Part shown: positions 6,857 through 12,947 of the stretch, one piece after another
Numbering within the stretch: the stretch's first letter is position 1
How the letters are laid out: every line of letters begins with the position of its first letter
Source: a virus
Reading direction: 5' to 3' (one strand)
Virus record (IMG/VR): IMGVR_UViG_3300046794_000064
Span: 1-20,306 of that record
Length of the DNA stretch: 20,306 nt
Position numbers and translations under genes: made by a program
Notes under the pieces: model-generated
Told to the model about the DNA's origin: nothing
Databases searched by the model: none
The model's input: only the letters and a program-made list of their open reading frames with translations

Positions 6857-7478
6857 GACCTGTACCCGCTGCCTATGCACCAAGCCTGTATCTGAATATC
6901 CCATCCACAAGCACGGCAAGCGAGCAGGGGAGGTATACCCCTACTGCACTGAATGTAACCGAACAGCTTCGCGGCTGGCCATGAGGCGTCTGGCGGCGCT
7001 GCGACGTGGTGAGATCGTCGGGACCCGCTCCGACATCATCATCTGCGATGCCATCGAGACACCCGAACCACCCCAGGCTACCCATGCCGACATCGAGGCC
7101 ATCATCGCCGGACTAAGGTCGATGGCGGTTGAACTCCGGTACAACGAACCCACCACCCAGAAGCCGAAGAAGAAGAAGCATCGCGTCAAGGACGAAGTCG
7201 TCTACGTGGTGGTCCACCCATGCTGGCCGGAATACGTGAAGATCGGCCACACCTCCAACATCGACGCACGTCTCATATCCTACAACACTGGCGATCCACT
7301 AAGGAGATACACCTATGCCCACACCCAAGATGTCTATGATCGTATCCTGGCTGAGCGCGGTATACATGAGTTGCTGGCTTCGTATCGCCGGACGGGGACT
7401 GAGTGGTTCCGTATCCACGTCGAAGACGCCATTAGTGTCATTAGATCACTCCACTCTGGCACCTATGTCGAAGTCTGA
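6828..7478 (+). CDS. GIY-YIG / T5orf172-type nuclease with N-terminal zinc motif, putative homing endonuclease
   Basis: 216 aa. N-terminus: Cys pairs CTRC (12, 15) and CTEC (40, 43) form a likely zinc finger of the kind found in phage HNH/GIY nucleases. Residues ~85-120 are a linker with a basic run. The C-terminal domain starts VVYVVVHPCWPEYVKIGHT (Y126, K138-T142), then R148 and GTEWFRI, the pattern of T5orf172/GIY-YIG domains. Such proteins are typical free-standing homing nucleases that spread next to replication genes. The start is TTG 6828 with AAAGGAAA at 6813-6820, so it begins inside the last codons of DNA polymerase. T7 has nothing like it here. Nuclease activity and mobility are inferred from the family. 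Confidence 0.8.
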   Translation: MEVTGLKPTKTCTRCLCTKPVSEYPIHKHGKRAGEVYPYCTECNRTASRLAMRRLAALRRGEIVGTRSDIIICDAIETPEPPQATHADIEAIIAGLRSMAVELRYNEPTTQKPKKKKHRVKDEVVYVVVHPCWPEYVKIGHTSNIDARLISYNTGDPLRRYTYAHTQDVYDRILAERGIHELLASYRRTGTEWFRIHVEDAISVIRSLHSGTYVEV

Positions 7479-7539
7479 CGAGAAGGCCATGAACGACAAC
7501 CTCACCAACACCTACGGCATCAGGAGCATCTACGCATGA
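7465..7539 (+). CDS. Possible 24-aa ORF between nuclease and membrane protein
   Basis: ATG 7465 starts near the end of the nuclease gene in another frame and gives MSKSDEKAMNDNLTNTYGI plus RSIYA, with TGA overlapping the next ATG (ATGA at 7536-7539). An internal ATG at 7489 has AGAAGG just before it. Support is the stop overlap and the lack of any other use for this 57-base gap. Against it are its tiny size and the lack of a well-spaced Shine-Dalgarno. It could be only a coupling leader for the following gene. Confidence 0.25.
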   Translation: MSKSDEKAMNDNLTNTYGIRSIYA

Positions 7540-7706
7540 GACGCAAGCGCAAGTCCATCAGCAACATCGAGAACAAGTACGTCCGCCGTGCGGCCCTCAT
7601 TGGCATCACGCCCTTCATCTACGTCGCCGCAGTGATCCTTGGTTCCCTCTACGGGATCATTGAGCACGCCTCGGACATCCCGGCGCTGGTGCGTGAAGCT
7701 TGGTGA
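7536..7706 (+). CDS. Small single-span membrane protein, 56 aa
   Basis: MRRKRKSISNIENKYVRRA, then one hydrophobic segment (about residues 20-42: ALIGITPFIYVAAVILGSLYGII), then a short acidic tail with HASDIPALVREAW. The very basic N-terminus and acidic C-terminus predict an N-in, C-out inner-membrane protein. It starts by ATGA overlap, and its TGA overlaps the GTG start of the exonuclease. Many T7-like phages carry one-span proteins in the replication region, with roles in superinfection exclusion or host inhibition; a holin-like role is possible but unlikely far from the lysis genes. Function unknown. Confidence 0.7.
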   Translation: MRRKRKSISNIENKYVRRAALIGITPFIYVAAVILGSLYGIIEHASDIPALVREAW

Positions 7707-8443
7707 AGCGCACCCTACTGATCGACGCCGACATTCTGGTCGTTTCTGGTTGTGCTGCGGGCATGAAAGAGTTCGAGGGCGAGGACGATGAGTGGTACTA
7801 CTCCATCGACCTCAAGGAAGTTAAGAACACATTCCTCACCACCATCGAGCAATTCAAGAAGGAACTGGAAGCTGACGCTGCTATCCTCACACTGTCACAG
7901 GGACCTACCTTCCGACACGAGATTTATCCAGATTATAAAGCTGGACGTGGACGGAAACCTCTTGGTTGTAACGAGGTCAAACGGTGGCTCATCGAGGACC
8001 ATGCGGCTCGACTTAAGCCAGGCATCGAAGCTGATGATCAGCTTGGCATCCTCGCAACGCACCCTTCACTGATCCCCGGCGAGAAGATCATCGTCTCCAT
8101 CGACAAGGATCTGAAGACGATCCCCGGCAACCTCTACCAGGGTGGCCAGTGGCTGGAGATTGACGAGAACACCGCTCGGTACAACTGGCTCCTCCAGACG
8201 CTCACCGGAGACACCACAGATGGCTATCCGGGGTGCAAGAGCTTTGGCCCTGTGAAGGCGAGGGCGCTCCTCGACAAGATCGACATCGAGAACCAAGACG
8301 AGTGGTGGTCTGCCATTGTGTACGCCTACGCAAGCAAGGGTTTCGACTACGACTTCGCGCTGACCCAGGCACGTTGCGCACGCATCCTCCACCACACCGA
8401 CTACGACTATAAGGAACAGAAGCCCATCCTATGGACCCCATAA
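7703..8443 (+). CDS. 6: 5'-3' exonuclease (T7 gp6-like)
   Basis: 246 aa from GTG 7703; T7 gp6 is 300. Flap/FEN-type signatures: LLIDADIL at the N-terminus, YPDYKAGR (T7 has DPNYKANR), EADDQLGILATHPS (T7 EGDDVMGVIASNPS), IVSIDKDLKTIPGNLY (T7 IISCDKDFKTIPNC) and GDTTDGYPG (T7 GDITDGYSG). The end ILHHTDYDYKEQKPILWTP matches the T7 C-terminus in pattern. Family knowledge: it removes RNA primers and degrades host DNA with gp3. It is shorter mainly in the middle of the C-terminal half. A TTG lies one codon upstream (7700), but GTG 7703 overlaps the previous stop as GTGA, so I choose it. Confidence 0.93.
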   Translation: MKRTLLIDADILVVSGCAAGMKEFEGEDDEWYYSIDLKEVKNTFLTTIEQFKKELEADAAILTLSQGPTFRHEIYPDYKAGRGRKPLGCNEVKRWLIEDHAARLKPGIEADDQLGILATHPSLIPGEKIIVSIDKDLKTIPGNLYQGGQWLEIDENTARYNWLLQTLTGDTTDGYPGCKSFGPVKARALLDKIDIENQDEWWSAIVYAYASKGFDYDFALTQARCARILHHTDYDYKEQKPILWTP

Positions 8444-8664
8444 AGTCCGATGGTGGCTCGACGGATTACTACAAGATCCCCGAGTTCGCCAAAGACCTCC
8501 AAGACCTCATCGAACATAAGCACATGAGCTTCAGCATCGGGAACATCTTCAAAGCCTGCTATCGCATGGGCGAGAAGGATGGCACCTCGACACGCTACGA
8601 TCTCCGCAAGATGATCTTCTTCGCCAACCGTGAGCTAGACCGGCTCGACCGCGAAGGAATTTGA
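8431..8664 (+). CDS. DUF3310-domain protein, 77 aa
   Basis: Residues ~12-73 match the DUF3310 pattern: DYYKIPEFAKDLQDLIE, FSIGNIFKACYRMGEKDG and YDLRKMIFFANRELDRL. The conserved GNxFKxxxRxGxKDG core is present. DUF3310 occurs in many phages, including T7 gp1.7, a nucleotide kinase, although the small stand-alone forms have no proven reaction. The ATG lies 13 bases inside the exonuclease gene, with AAGGA upstream at 8411-8415. It ends the DNA-metabolism block; a structured gap follows. In T7 gene 1.7 is early, so its place after gene 6 is a rearrangement or a separate acquisition. Confidence 0.8.
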   Translation: MDPIKSDGGSTDYYKIPEFAKDLQDLIEHKHMSFSIGNIFKACYRMGEKDGTSTRYDLRKMIFFANRELDRLDREGI

Positions 8665-8690
8665 CACGACACATCCACTCGCGGGACAAT
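8661..8690 (+). promoter_or_regulatory. Possible host sigma70-type promoter before the head genes
   Basis: A perfect TTGACA (8661-8666, overlapping the DUF3310 stop) is followed after 18 bases by GACAAT (8685-8690, 4 of 6 to TATAAT). It sits in the only non-coding gap between the DNA-metabolism and head blocks, so a promoter is expected about here. A host-type promoter in the late region of a T7-like phage would be unusual, and the -35 match could be chance. Confidence 0.25.
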
Positions 8691-8703
8691 TCTGCGGGTG
8701 GAT
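8673..8703 (+). promoter_or_regulatory. 10-bp hairpin in the gap before the head genes
   Basis: ATCCACTCGC (8673-8682) pairs with GCGGGTGGAT (8694-8703) over 10 bp with a single G-T wobble, around the 11-base loop GGGACAATTCT. No T-run follows (ACATTATGG), so it is not a normal intrinsic terminator. An RNase III processing site like those between T7 transcription units, or a protein-binding stem, fits better. It separates the replication and head blocks. Confidence 0.5.
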
Positions 8704-8739
8704 ACATTATGGTGACCCCTAGCACTACGAAGGTAATTC

Positions 8740-8931
8740 ATGGACGAAGAGTGTCCCTATGTACCCAGAGATCTGGTTGCGTTCCTTAAACAGGCGTTCC
8801 CCAGCCGATTACCCAGTAACCTATTAACCCTATCAGACAGGGCCATTGGTGCCCTACACGGTGAACAGACAATCGTCGGTTTCCTAGAGGCGCATCTCGC
8901 TGCCCAGGAAGAAAGACATGTGTCCACCTAA
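8740..8931 (+). CDS. Small hypothetical protein, 63 aa, first gene of the head block
   Basis: ATG 8740 has GAAGG six bases upstream. The product starts MDEECPYVPRDLVAFLKQAF and goes on as a helical protein (LSDRAIGALHGEQTIVGFLEAHL). A hydrophobic helix around residues 10-20 and an acidic N-terminus are visible, with no membrane span and no zinc motif. Codon use is less C/G-biased (tta, tta, cta around 8810-8830) than in flanking genes, a possible sign of another origin. It overlaps the following virion-protein gene by 14 bases. In T7 genes 6.3-7 lie here; I recognise no clear homology. Function unknown. Confidence 0.7.
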   Translation: MDEECPYVPRDLVAFLKQAFPSRLPSNLLTLSDRAIGALHGEQTIVGFLEAHLAAQEERHVST

Positions 8932-9148
8932 GGCACCAAAGATCCAGAAGGCCGATCCGGTTCAGGCCGCACCACCACCTGTCGATAGCCCTACGGCCCC
9001 CGTCCTCAACGAGGTTGGCACCACCGGTACCGACGCGGACCTCGCCAATGCCTCTGCAAAGCGCAAGGGCAAGAAGTCACTGGTAACCCCACTCTCGATG
9101 CCCACCACCATGGGACGCCCTCAGATTGGCGTTAACGTACCAGTCTAA
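8918..9148 (+). CDS. gp6.7/gp7.3-like small virion protein, 76 aa
   Basis: Begins MCPPKAPKIQKADPVQ and ends RKGKKSLVTPLSMPTTMG followed by RPQIGVNVPV. T7 gp6.7 starts with a similar MC...PKIKTPK stretch, and T7 gp7.3 ends with GGKKSLSVARSSGGGINI; this protein shows both signatures, in the right place just before the portal gene. Family knowledge: gp6.7 and gp7.3 are small, disordered proteins of the mature virion, released on infection; gp7.3 is needed for tail assembly. The middle is Pro/Ala/Thr-rich and likely disordered. The Shine-Dalgarno is GGAAGAAAGA. The stop overlaps the portal ATG (TAATG). Confidence 0.75.
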   Translation: MCPPKAPKIQKADPVQAAPPPVDSPTAPVLNEVGTTGTDADLANASAKRKGKKSLVTPLSMPTTMGRPQIGVNVPV

Positions 9149-10737
9149 TGGCCGAGACCGTAGTAGAAGTCATCAAGGCTAAAGCCCTATACGACGCGCT
9201 GACGCAGGACCGTAACCCCTACATCACCCGCGCTGAACGAAATGCAAGACTGACCGTTGGCTACCTCTTCCCGAAAGCCGGGACGAGTGCAACAGCCGAC
9301 CTGGACGACACCAATCAAAGCCTCGGTGCCCGTGGTATCCGCCACTTGGCATCGAAGCTGCAACTCGCGTTGTTCCCGGTGAACGCTCCATTCTTCAAGT
9401 ATCAGATTGACGACATCGCGCTCCAGCAACTGACCAAGTCGGACGGCAAGCGTGGCGAAGTTGAGAAGGCCCTCAGTGTCCGTGAACGAGCAGTCATCAA
9501 CGAGATGAACTCGTCCATGTTCCGCCCGATCAGCTTCGAGGTTTGTCGCCAGCTTCTGGTCTCAGGCAACTACCTCCTCTTCATCCCTAAGAAGGGTAGG
9601 CCTCGCGGTTTCCGCCTGTCGTCTTATGTTGTCCAGCGTGACCCCTCAGGCAACGTGCTGGACATCGTGGTCAAGGAAGAGATCGCCAAGACGGCCCTCC
9701 CGAAGGAGATCCGCGCAGCCCTCCCAGAGGCAGATGCGCAGACCGCCCGAGATGCCAAGATCGAAGTCTACACCAAGATCAGCTTGAACGAAGACGGCAC
9801 CAAATACATCGTCACCCAAGAGGTGGCTGACCAGGAAATCAGCGGCCAGTACGCGGGTGAATACCCCGTTGACAAGATGCCCTGGCTTCCAGTCCGACTG
9901 ACCTACCTCGAAGGCGAAGACTACGGTCGCGCTTTCGTCGATGAATACGTTGGCGACCTGACCAGCCTGAACGCCCTGACCGGAGCAATCCGAGATGGCA
10001 CCATGCAGGCAGCTAAGGTTGTCTGGCTCGTCGCCCCGAACTCCACCACATCCGCCTCCAAGCTCGCTAAGGCTGAGAACGGCGGGTTCGTCCAAGGCTC
10101 CCGAGACCACATCCACTGCCTCCAGATGGAGAAGGCGGCTGACTTCAGTGTAGCCGAACGTCTCATCGCGGCCCTTACCGAACGCATCTCCTATGGCTTC
10201 CTCCTCAACTCCGCGATCCAGCGGCAGGGCGAGCGGGTCACCGCAGAAGAGATTCGGTTCATGGCTGGCGAACTCGACCAGGGCCTCGGCGGCATCTACT
10301 CGTTGCTGTCCGAAGAACTCCAGATGCCTGTCGCCCAGCTTTATGGTCTCCGCATGGAGAGCGTACGCAAGGTCCCACCGCTGCCCAAGGAAATCTCCAG
10401 CACGTCCATCGTGACCGGCCTGGATGCTCTTGGCCGTGGCAACGACCTGAACAACCTCGACACATTCATTCAGGGTGCTGCCCAGACCTTCGGGCCTGAG
10501 ATCATCCAGAAGCGCATCAACGACGGCGAGTACTTCAAACGCCGTGGCGCAGCCCTTGGCATCGACACTGGTGGCCTTGTCAGATCCGACGAAGACATCC
10601 AGGCCGAACAGGAAGCTGAACGCCAGCACCAACTCATGACAGCCGCAGCCCCGAACGCCGTCGCCCAAGCGGGTGGCGCAATGCGGGATCAAGCTCAACA
10701 GGAAGCCGACGCGGCTCAACCACAGGGACCACAATGA
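9148..10737 (+). CDS. 8: Portal / head-tail connector protein (T7 gp8-like)
   Basis: 529 aa; T7 gp8 is 536. The position (after the gp7.3-like gene, before scaffold), length and several portal stretches agree: RHLASKLQLALFPVNAPFFK near residue 70, SGNYLLFIPK, GEDYGRAFVDEYVGDLTSLN and the long helices with QRQGERVTAEEIRFMAGELD and GGIYSLLSEELQMP. These are features of T7-type portals, which form a dodecameric ring at one vertex, start procapsid assembly and pass the DNA. The last ~40 residues are Gln/Ala-rich and likely disordered (PNAVAQAGGAMRDQAQQEAD). The ATG overlaps the previous TAA; the gene ends ATGA into a 48-aa ORF not found at this place in T7. Confidence 0.95.
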   Translation: MAETVVEVIKAKALYDALTQDRNPYITRAERNARLTVGYLFPKAGTSATADLDDTNQSLGARGIRHLASKLQLALFPVNAPFFKYQIDDIALQQLTKSDGKRGEVEKALSVRERAVINEMNSSMFRPISFEVCRQLLVSGNYLLFIPKKGRPRGFRLSSYVVQRDPSGNVLDIVVKEEIAKTALPKEIRAALPEADAQTARDAKIEVYTKISLNEDGTKYIVTQEVADQEISGQYAGEYPVDKMPWLPVRLTYLEGEDYGRAFVDEYVGDLTSLNALTGAIRDGTMQAAKVVWLVAPNSTTSASKLAKAENGGFVQGSRDHIHCLQMEKAADFSVAERLIAALTERISYGFLLNSAIQRQGERVTAEEIRFMAGELDQGLGGIYSLLSEELQMPVAQLYGLRMESVRKVPPLPKEISSTSIVTGLDALGRGNDLNNLDTFIQGAAQTFGPEIIQKRINDGEYFKRRGAALGIDTGGLVRSDEDIQAEQEAERQHQLMTAAAPNAVAQAGGAMRDQAQQEADAAQPQGPQ

Positions 10738-10880
10738 ACGAAGACGCAGAAGTAGTAGCAGCAGAAACCGTAGAAGCCCCGAAGGTCACCAAGGCCCGCA
10801 AGGTCCGCACCGACATCCCGGCTGAACCGGAAGAAGTTCGCCTGCATCTCTCTGAAGGCACTCGGTACGTAGCCTCCTAA
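10734..10880 (+). CDS. Small protein between portal and scaffold, 48 aa
   Basis: ATG 10734 overlaps the portal TGA (ATGA), and its own TAA overlaps the scaffold ATG (TAATG at 10878-10882), so it fills the space exactly. The product starts MNEDAEVVAAETVEAPKV, has a basic cluster (TKARKVRTD) and ends with a compact stretch, EEVRLHLSEGTRYVAS, that could form a beta hairpin. The N-terminal half is likely disordered. No family is recognised. Coupling on both sides suggests that it is made together with portal and scaffold, so a role in procapsid assembly is possible, without direct evidence. Confidence 0.65.
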   Translation: MNEDAEVVAAETVEAPKVTKARKVRTDIPAEPEEVRLHLSEGTRYVAS

Positions 10881-11719
10881 TGGAAAGCGTAACTGTAAAT
10901 GGCGGGGCCGAACCCTCTGACGAGGCGGTCCTAGCCACCCTAGAGGAGCAGGCCGCGTCCGCTCCCGCAACCACTGAAGAAGCTCTAGCCCGCCGTGACG
11001 CCGACAAGACGGCACTGCCGGAAGAGTTCACCTCCGTCGAAGACCTCCGTAAAGCCTATGAGGAACTCAAGCGTAAGCAGGGTTCCGCTGAGGAGCCGGA
11101 AGAAGAAGTAACCGAAGGCGGGGTCGAAGAGCCTGAAGAGGGTTCCGAAGAGGCTCCCGCTGAAGAGACCGAAGAGGCCCCTAAAGAAGAGGCTGAAGAG
11201 GAAGAGAAGGCGGAAGAGTACACGACGAACGATGTCGTGGAGTATCTGACCGAACGCTTCTCCGAACTCGACGGTACCCTTGACGATGACGACTATGCGC
11301 TTGCTGAGACCTACGGCTTCGACAAGCAGATGGTCGACAACTACATCGCCGGTCAGCAGGCCGCAGCCGAACTCGCATCCTACAAGATGAACGAAGCTGC
11401 CGGTGGCGCTGAGAACCTCGAAGCTATGCTCATCTGGGCACAGACGGGTCTGAGCGCTGCGGAGATCGACGCATACAACACCGCCCTGGCCGACAACGAT
11501 CTCGGTAGGGCCACCCTGGGTGTCGCCAAGCTGCGCGAGCAGTACGAGGCCCAGCACGGGAAGGAACCAAAGCTCCTCGGCGGTAAACCCGCTCGGGCCA
11601 ACGCTTCGACGTTTGGCTCGTGGGCTGAAGTCTCGGCTGCAATGGCCGACCCACGGTACAGCAGAGACGCCACCTACAATGCACAGGTAGTCGCAAAGCT
11701 TGAGCGCTCGTCGCTCTAA
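10880..11719 (+). CDS. 9: Capsid assembly scaffolding protein (T7 gp9-like)
   Basis: 279 aa; T7 gp9 is 307. Place (after portal), very acidic composition and a C-terminal part rich in helix formers fit scaffold. The N-terminal third has FTSVEDLRKAYEELKRKQ (about residues 50-67), then a long Glu/Pro low-complexity run (about 70-112: EEPEEEVTEGG through KEEAEEEEKAEEY). The central part (YGFDKQMVDNYIAGQQAAAE and NLEAMLIWAQTGLSAAEIDA) resembles T7-type scaffolds. The end has FGSWAEVSAAMADPRYSRD, the capsid-interacting region in this family by position. Scaffold shapes the procapsid and leaves during maturation. Here the gene is followed by a terminator and the lysis genes rather than directly by the capsid gene. 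Confidence 0.9.
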   Translation: MESVTVNGGAEPSDEAVLATLEEQAASAPATTEEALARRDADKTALPEEFTSVEDLRKAYEELKRKQGSAEEPEEEVTEGGVEEPEEGSEEAPAEETEEAPKEEAEEEEKAEEYTTNDVVEYLTERFSELDGTLDDDDYALAETYGFDKQMVDNYIAGQQAAAELASYKMNEAAGGAENLEAMLIWAQTGLSAAEIDAYNTALADNDLGRATLGVAKLREQYEAQHGKEPKLLGGKPARANASTFGSWAEVSAAMADPRYSRDATYNAQVVAKLERSSL

Positions 11720-11727
11720 ACCCTAGA

Positions 11728-11799
11728 ACCCCGCTCGCCTCCTGCCGATCAGCATCTGAGTGAGGTGCCGTGAGCGCACGCGCACCAGCGGGGTCTTTT
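11728..11799 (+). terminator. Structured terminator after the scaffold gene
   Basis: ACCCCGCT (11728-11735) and AGCGGGGT (11787-11794) form a perfect 8-bp stem followed by CTTTTC, an intrinsic-terminator tail. The 51-base loop is long and itself folds: CGCCTC (11736-11741) can pair with GAGGTG (11762-11767), and a GTG/CAC-flanked arm rich in GCGC follows. It would act as a branched terminator between scaffold and lysis genes, or as a stable 3' end. Confidence 0.6.
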
Positions 11800-11812
11800 C
11801 TAAAGGAACACC

Positions 11813-12214
11813 ATGCCAATCACTCTAGGCGCATCAAGCGTCTCGAAGTTGGCTGCGGTCCACCCTGACCTCGTCCGCGTCGTCAAGAGAGCAGCCCTCC
11901 TTTCCGACATCGACTTCACCGTCATGGAAGGTACACGCTCGGTGGCGCAGCAGAAGAAGAACGTCGCTAAGGGCGTCTCTTCGACAATGAACTCCCGCCA
12001 CATCCCCGGCAAAGACGGGCTCGCTCACGCGGTCGATCTGGTCCCCATGATTAAGGGCCAGCCGTCGTGGGATTGGGCTGTCTACAACAAGTTCGCACCC
12101 ATCGTGAAGGAAGCTGCCAAGGTCGAGAAAGTCCCCATTGAGTGGGGCGGCGACTGGAAGACCTTCAAGGATGGCCCGCACTACCAACTGCCGTTCAAGC
12201 AGTACCCCGCATAG
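11813..12214 (+). CDS. Endolysin, M15-type L-alanyl-D-glutamate/D-Ala-D-Ala peptidase
   Basis: 133 aa with peptidase M15 signatures. It has VMEGTRSVAQQKKNVAKG (the ExxRSxxxQ region of M15C enzymes), then SRHIPGKDGLAHAVDLVP with zinc ligands H63 and D75, IEWGGDW (E110) and GPHYQL with the third ligand H123. The size is that of single-domain phage endopeptidases (T5-type). It cuts peptide cross-links of peptidoglycan. No signal peptide or membrane anchor is present, so it needs a holin, which follows downstream. ATG 11813 has AAAGGAA upstream, right after the terminator. T7 uses an amidase (gp3.5) placed between genes 3 and 4; that gene is absent here and this unrelated enzyme probably replaces its lysis role. 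Confidence 0.9.
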   Translation: MPITLGASSVSKLAAVHPDLVRVVKRAALLSDIDFTVMEGTRSVAQQKKNVAKGVSSTMNSRHIPGKDGLAHAVDLVPMIKGQPSWDWAVYNKFAPIVKEAAKVEKVPIEWGGDWKTFKDGPHYQLPFKQYPA

Positions 12215-12226
12215 AAAGGTCACAAC

Positions 12227-12397
12227 ATGAAGAAGTTCCTCGCAGTAGTCGTCCTCGCCGTCTCGGCACTGGCCGCAAGCTGCGCCAATCAGGCATCGTT
12301 CAGCGACAGCGGTCGCAACAACAGCCATCCGGCAGTAGTCAAGGCTGATCACTCCAGCCCGTCGCACGAAGCCAAGTCGGAACACTCGTTCCGCTAA
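12227..12397 (+). CDS. Small lipoprotein or secreted peptide in the lysis cassette, 56 aa
   Basis: ATG 12227 has AAAGG nine bases upstream. The product begins MKKFLAVVVLAVSALAASCA, a clean signal sequence whose C19 follows ALAAS and could be the lipid-bearing Cys; a weak lipobox, with Ala at -3 where Leu is usual. The rest (37 residues) is polar, Ser/His-rich and without structure signs, ending HEAKSEHSFR. The stop overlaps the holin ATG (TAATG). Possible roles are an extra outer-membrane lipoprotein of the lysis system or superinfection exclusion by a periplasmic lipoprotein; the sequence decides neither. It is too short to be the o-spanin, which has its own gene below. Confidence 0.7.
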   Translation: MKKFLAVVVLAVSALAASCANQASFSDSGRNNSHPAVVKADHSSPSHEAKSEHSFR

Positions 12398-12624
12398 TGC
12401 CCTCCAAGCACTCAACCCGGAGAACTTCGAAGCTCTGGTTGGGTGTCTCCATGGTCCTCTCGTGGTCAACCCTATGCGCTGCCTTGTTGCTCCGTCTGGA
12501 GACCGCAGCCGTAGGGATCACCGTACTCATCCCGGCGATGTTTACGGCCTACACCACGATTGGTCACATGGACTATCGCACCGCCCTCTCCAACACCAAT
12601 TCACCGGAACCGCAGCCCCAATGA
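12397..12624 (+). CDS. Putative holin, two membrane spans, 75 aa
   Basis: A basic N-terminus (PSKHSTRRTSK) precedes two hydrophobic segments: about residues 13-32 (LWLGVSMVLSWSTLCAALLL) and 36-56 (TAAVGITVLIPAMFTAYTTI). A polar Pro-rich tail follows. Size and layout fit class II holins (two spans, both ends inside). Position between endolysin and spanins is the strongest argument. No direct similarity to a named holin family is claimed. The coding region starts on the last base of the lipoprotein stop, and its TGA overlaps the i-spanin ATG. Confidence 0.75.
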   Translation: MPSKHSTRRTSKLWLGVSMVLSWSTLCAALLLRLETAAVGITVLIPAMFTAYTTIGHMDYRTALSNTNSPEPQPQ

Positions 12625-12947
12625 CAACTGTCTATAAATGGATCGCAACATGCATCGCGCTCCTCGCCATTGTCGGGATCATCTACGGCAAAGGGCGTCT
12701 CGATAGCCAACACGCAGCCGAACTAGCCGACGTACAGGCCCAACTTACCGCCGTCCAGACGCAAGTGCTGACCGAAAAAGAAGCACGTATTTCGGACGCC
12801 AAGCTGGCCAAGGCTGACGCCGACCGACTCTCCAAACTCAACTCCGACATTGATGGACTGAACGCCTATGTTGACGCGCTTCAAGACGCTGATCGTGAGT
12901 GCCTTAGTGGCGCTGACACTGAACGGCTGCGCCAGCTTTGGCAGTAA
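12621..12947 (+). CDS. Rz: Inner-membrane spanin subunit (Rz-like)
   Basis: 108 aa from ATG 12621 (ATGA overlap with the holin). One N-terminal membrane span (about residues 6-24, KWIATCIALLAIVGIIYGK) is followed by a long periplasmic coiled coil (HAAELADVQAQLTAVQTQVL and KEARISDAKLAKADADRLSK). The end, ECLSGADTERLRQLW, is typical of Rz proteins. Family knowledge: i-spanin dimers pair with the o-spanin lipoprotein across the periplasm and fuse inner and outer membranes in the last step of lysis of Gram-negative hosts. The o-spanin gene begins inside this one in another frame, the usual Rz/Rz1 arrangement. Confidence 0.9.
   Translation: MTTVYKWIATCIALLAIVGIIYGKGRLDSQHAAELADVQAQLTAVQTQVLTEKEARISDAKLAKADADRLSKLNSDIDGLNAYVDALQDADRECLSGADTERLRQLWQ

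Noticed and set aside
7315-7464. Upstream part of the frame ending at 7539, starting with ATG 7315
   Set aside because: It overlaps the nuclease domain in another frame; only the part after 7465 could be a separate ORF, listed at low confidence.
8665-8739. Intrinsic terminator at the DNA-metabolism/head boundary
   Set aside because: The hairpin is strong but no T-run follows, so I list it as a regulatory hairpin instead.
9646-10734. Minus-strand ORF of 362 codons opposite the portal gene
   Set aside because: Shadow of the portal gene caused by third-position bias; no Shine-Dalgarno and no recognisable domain.
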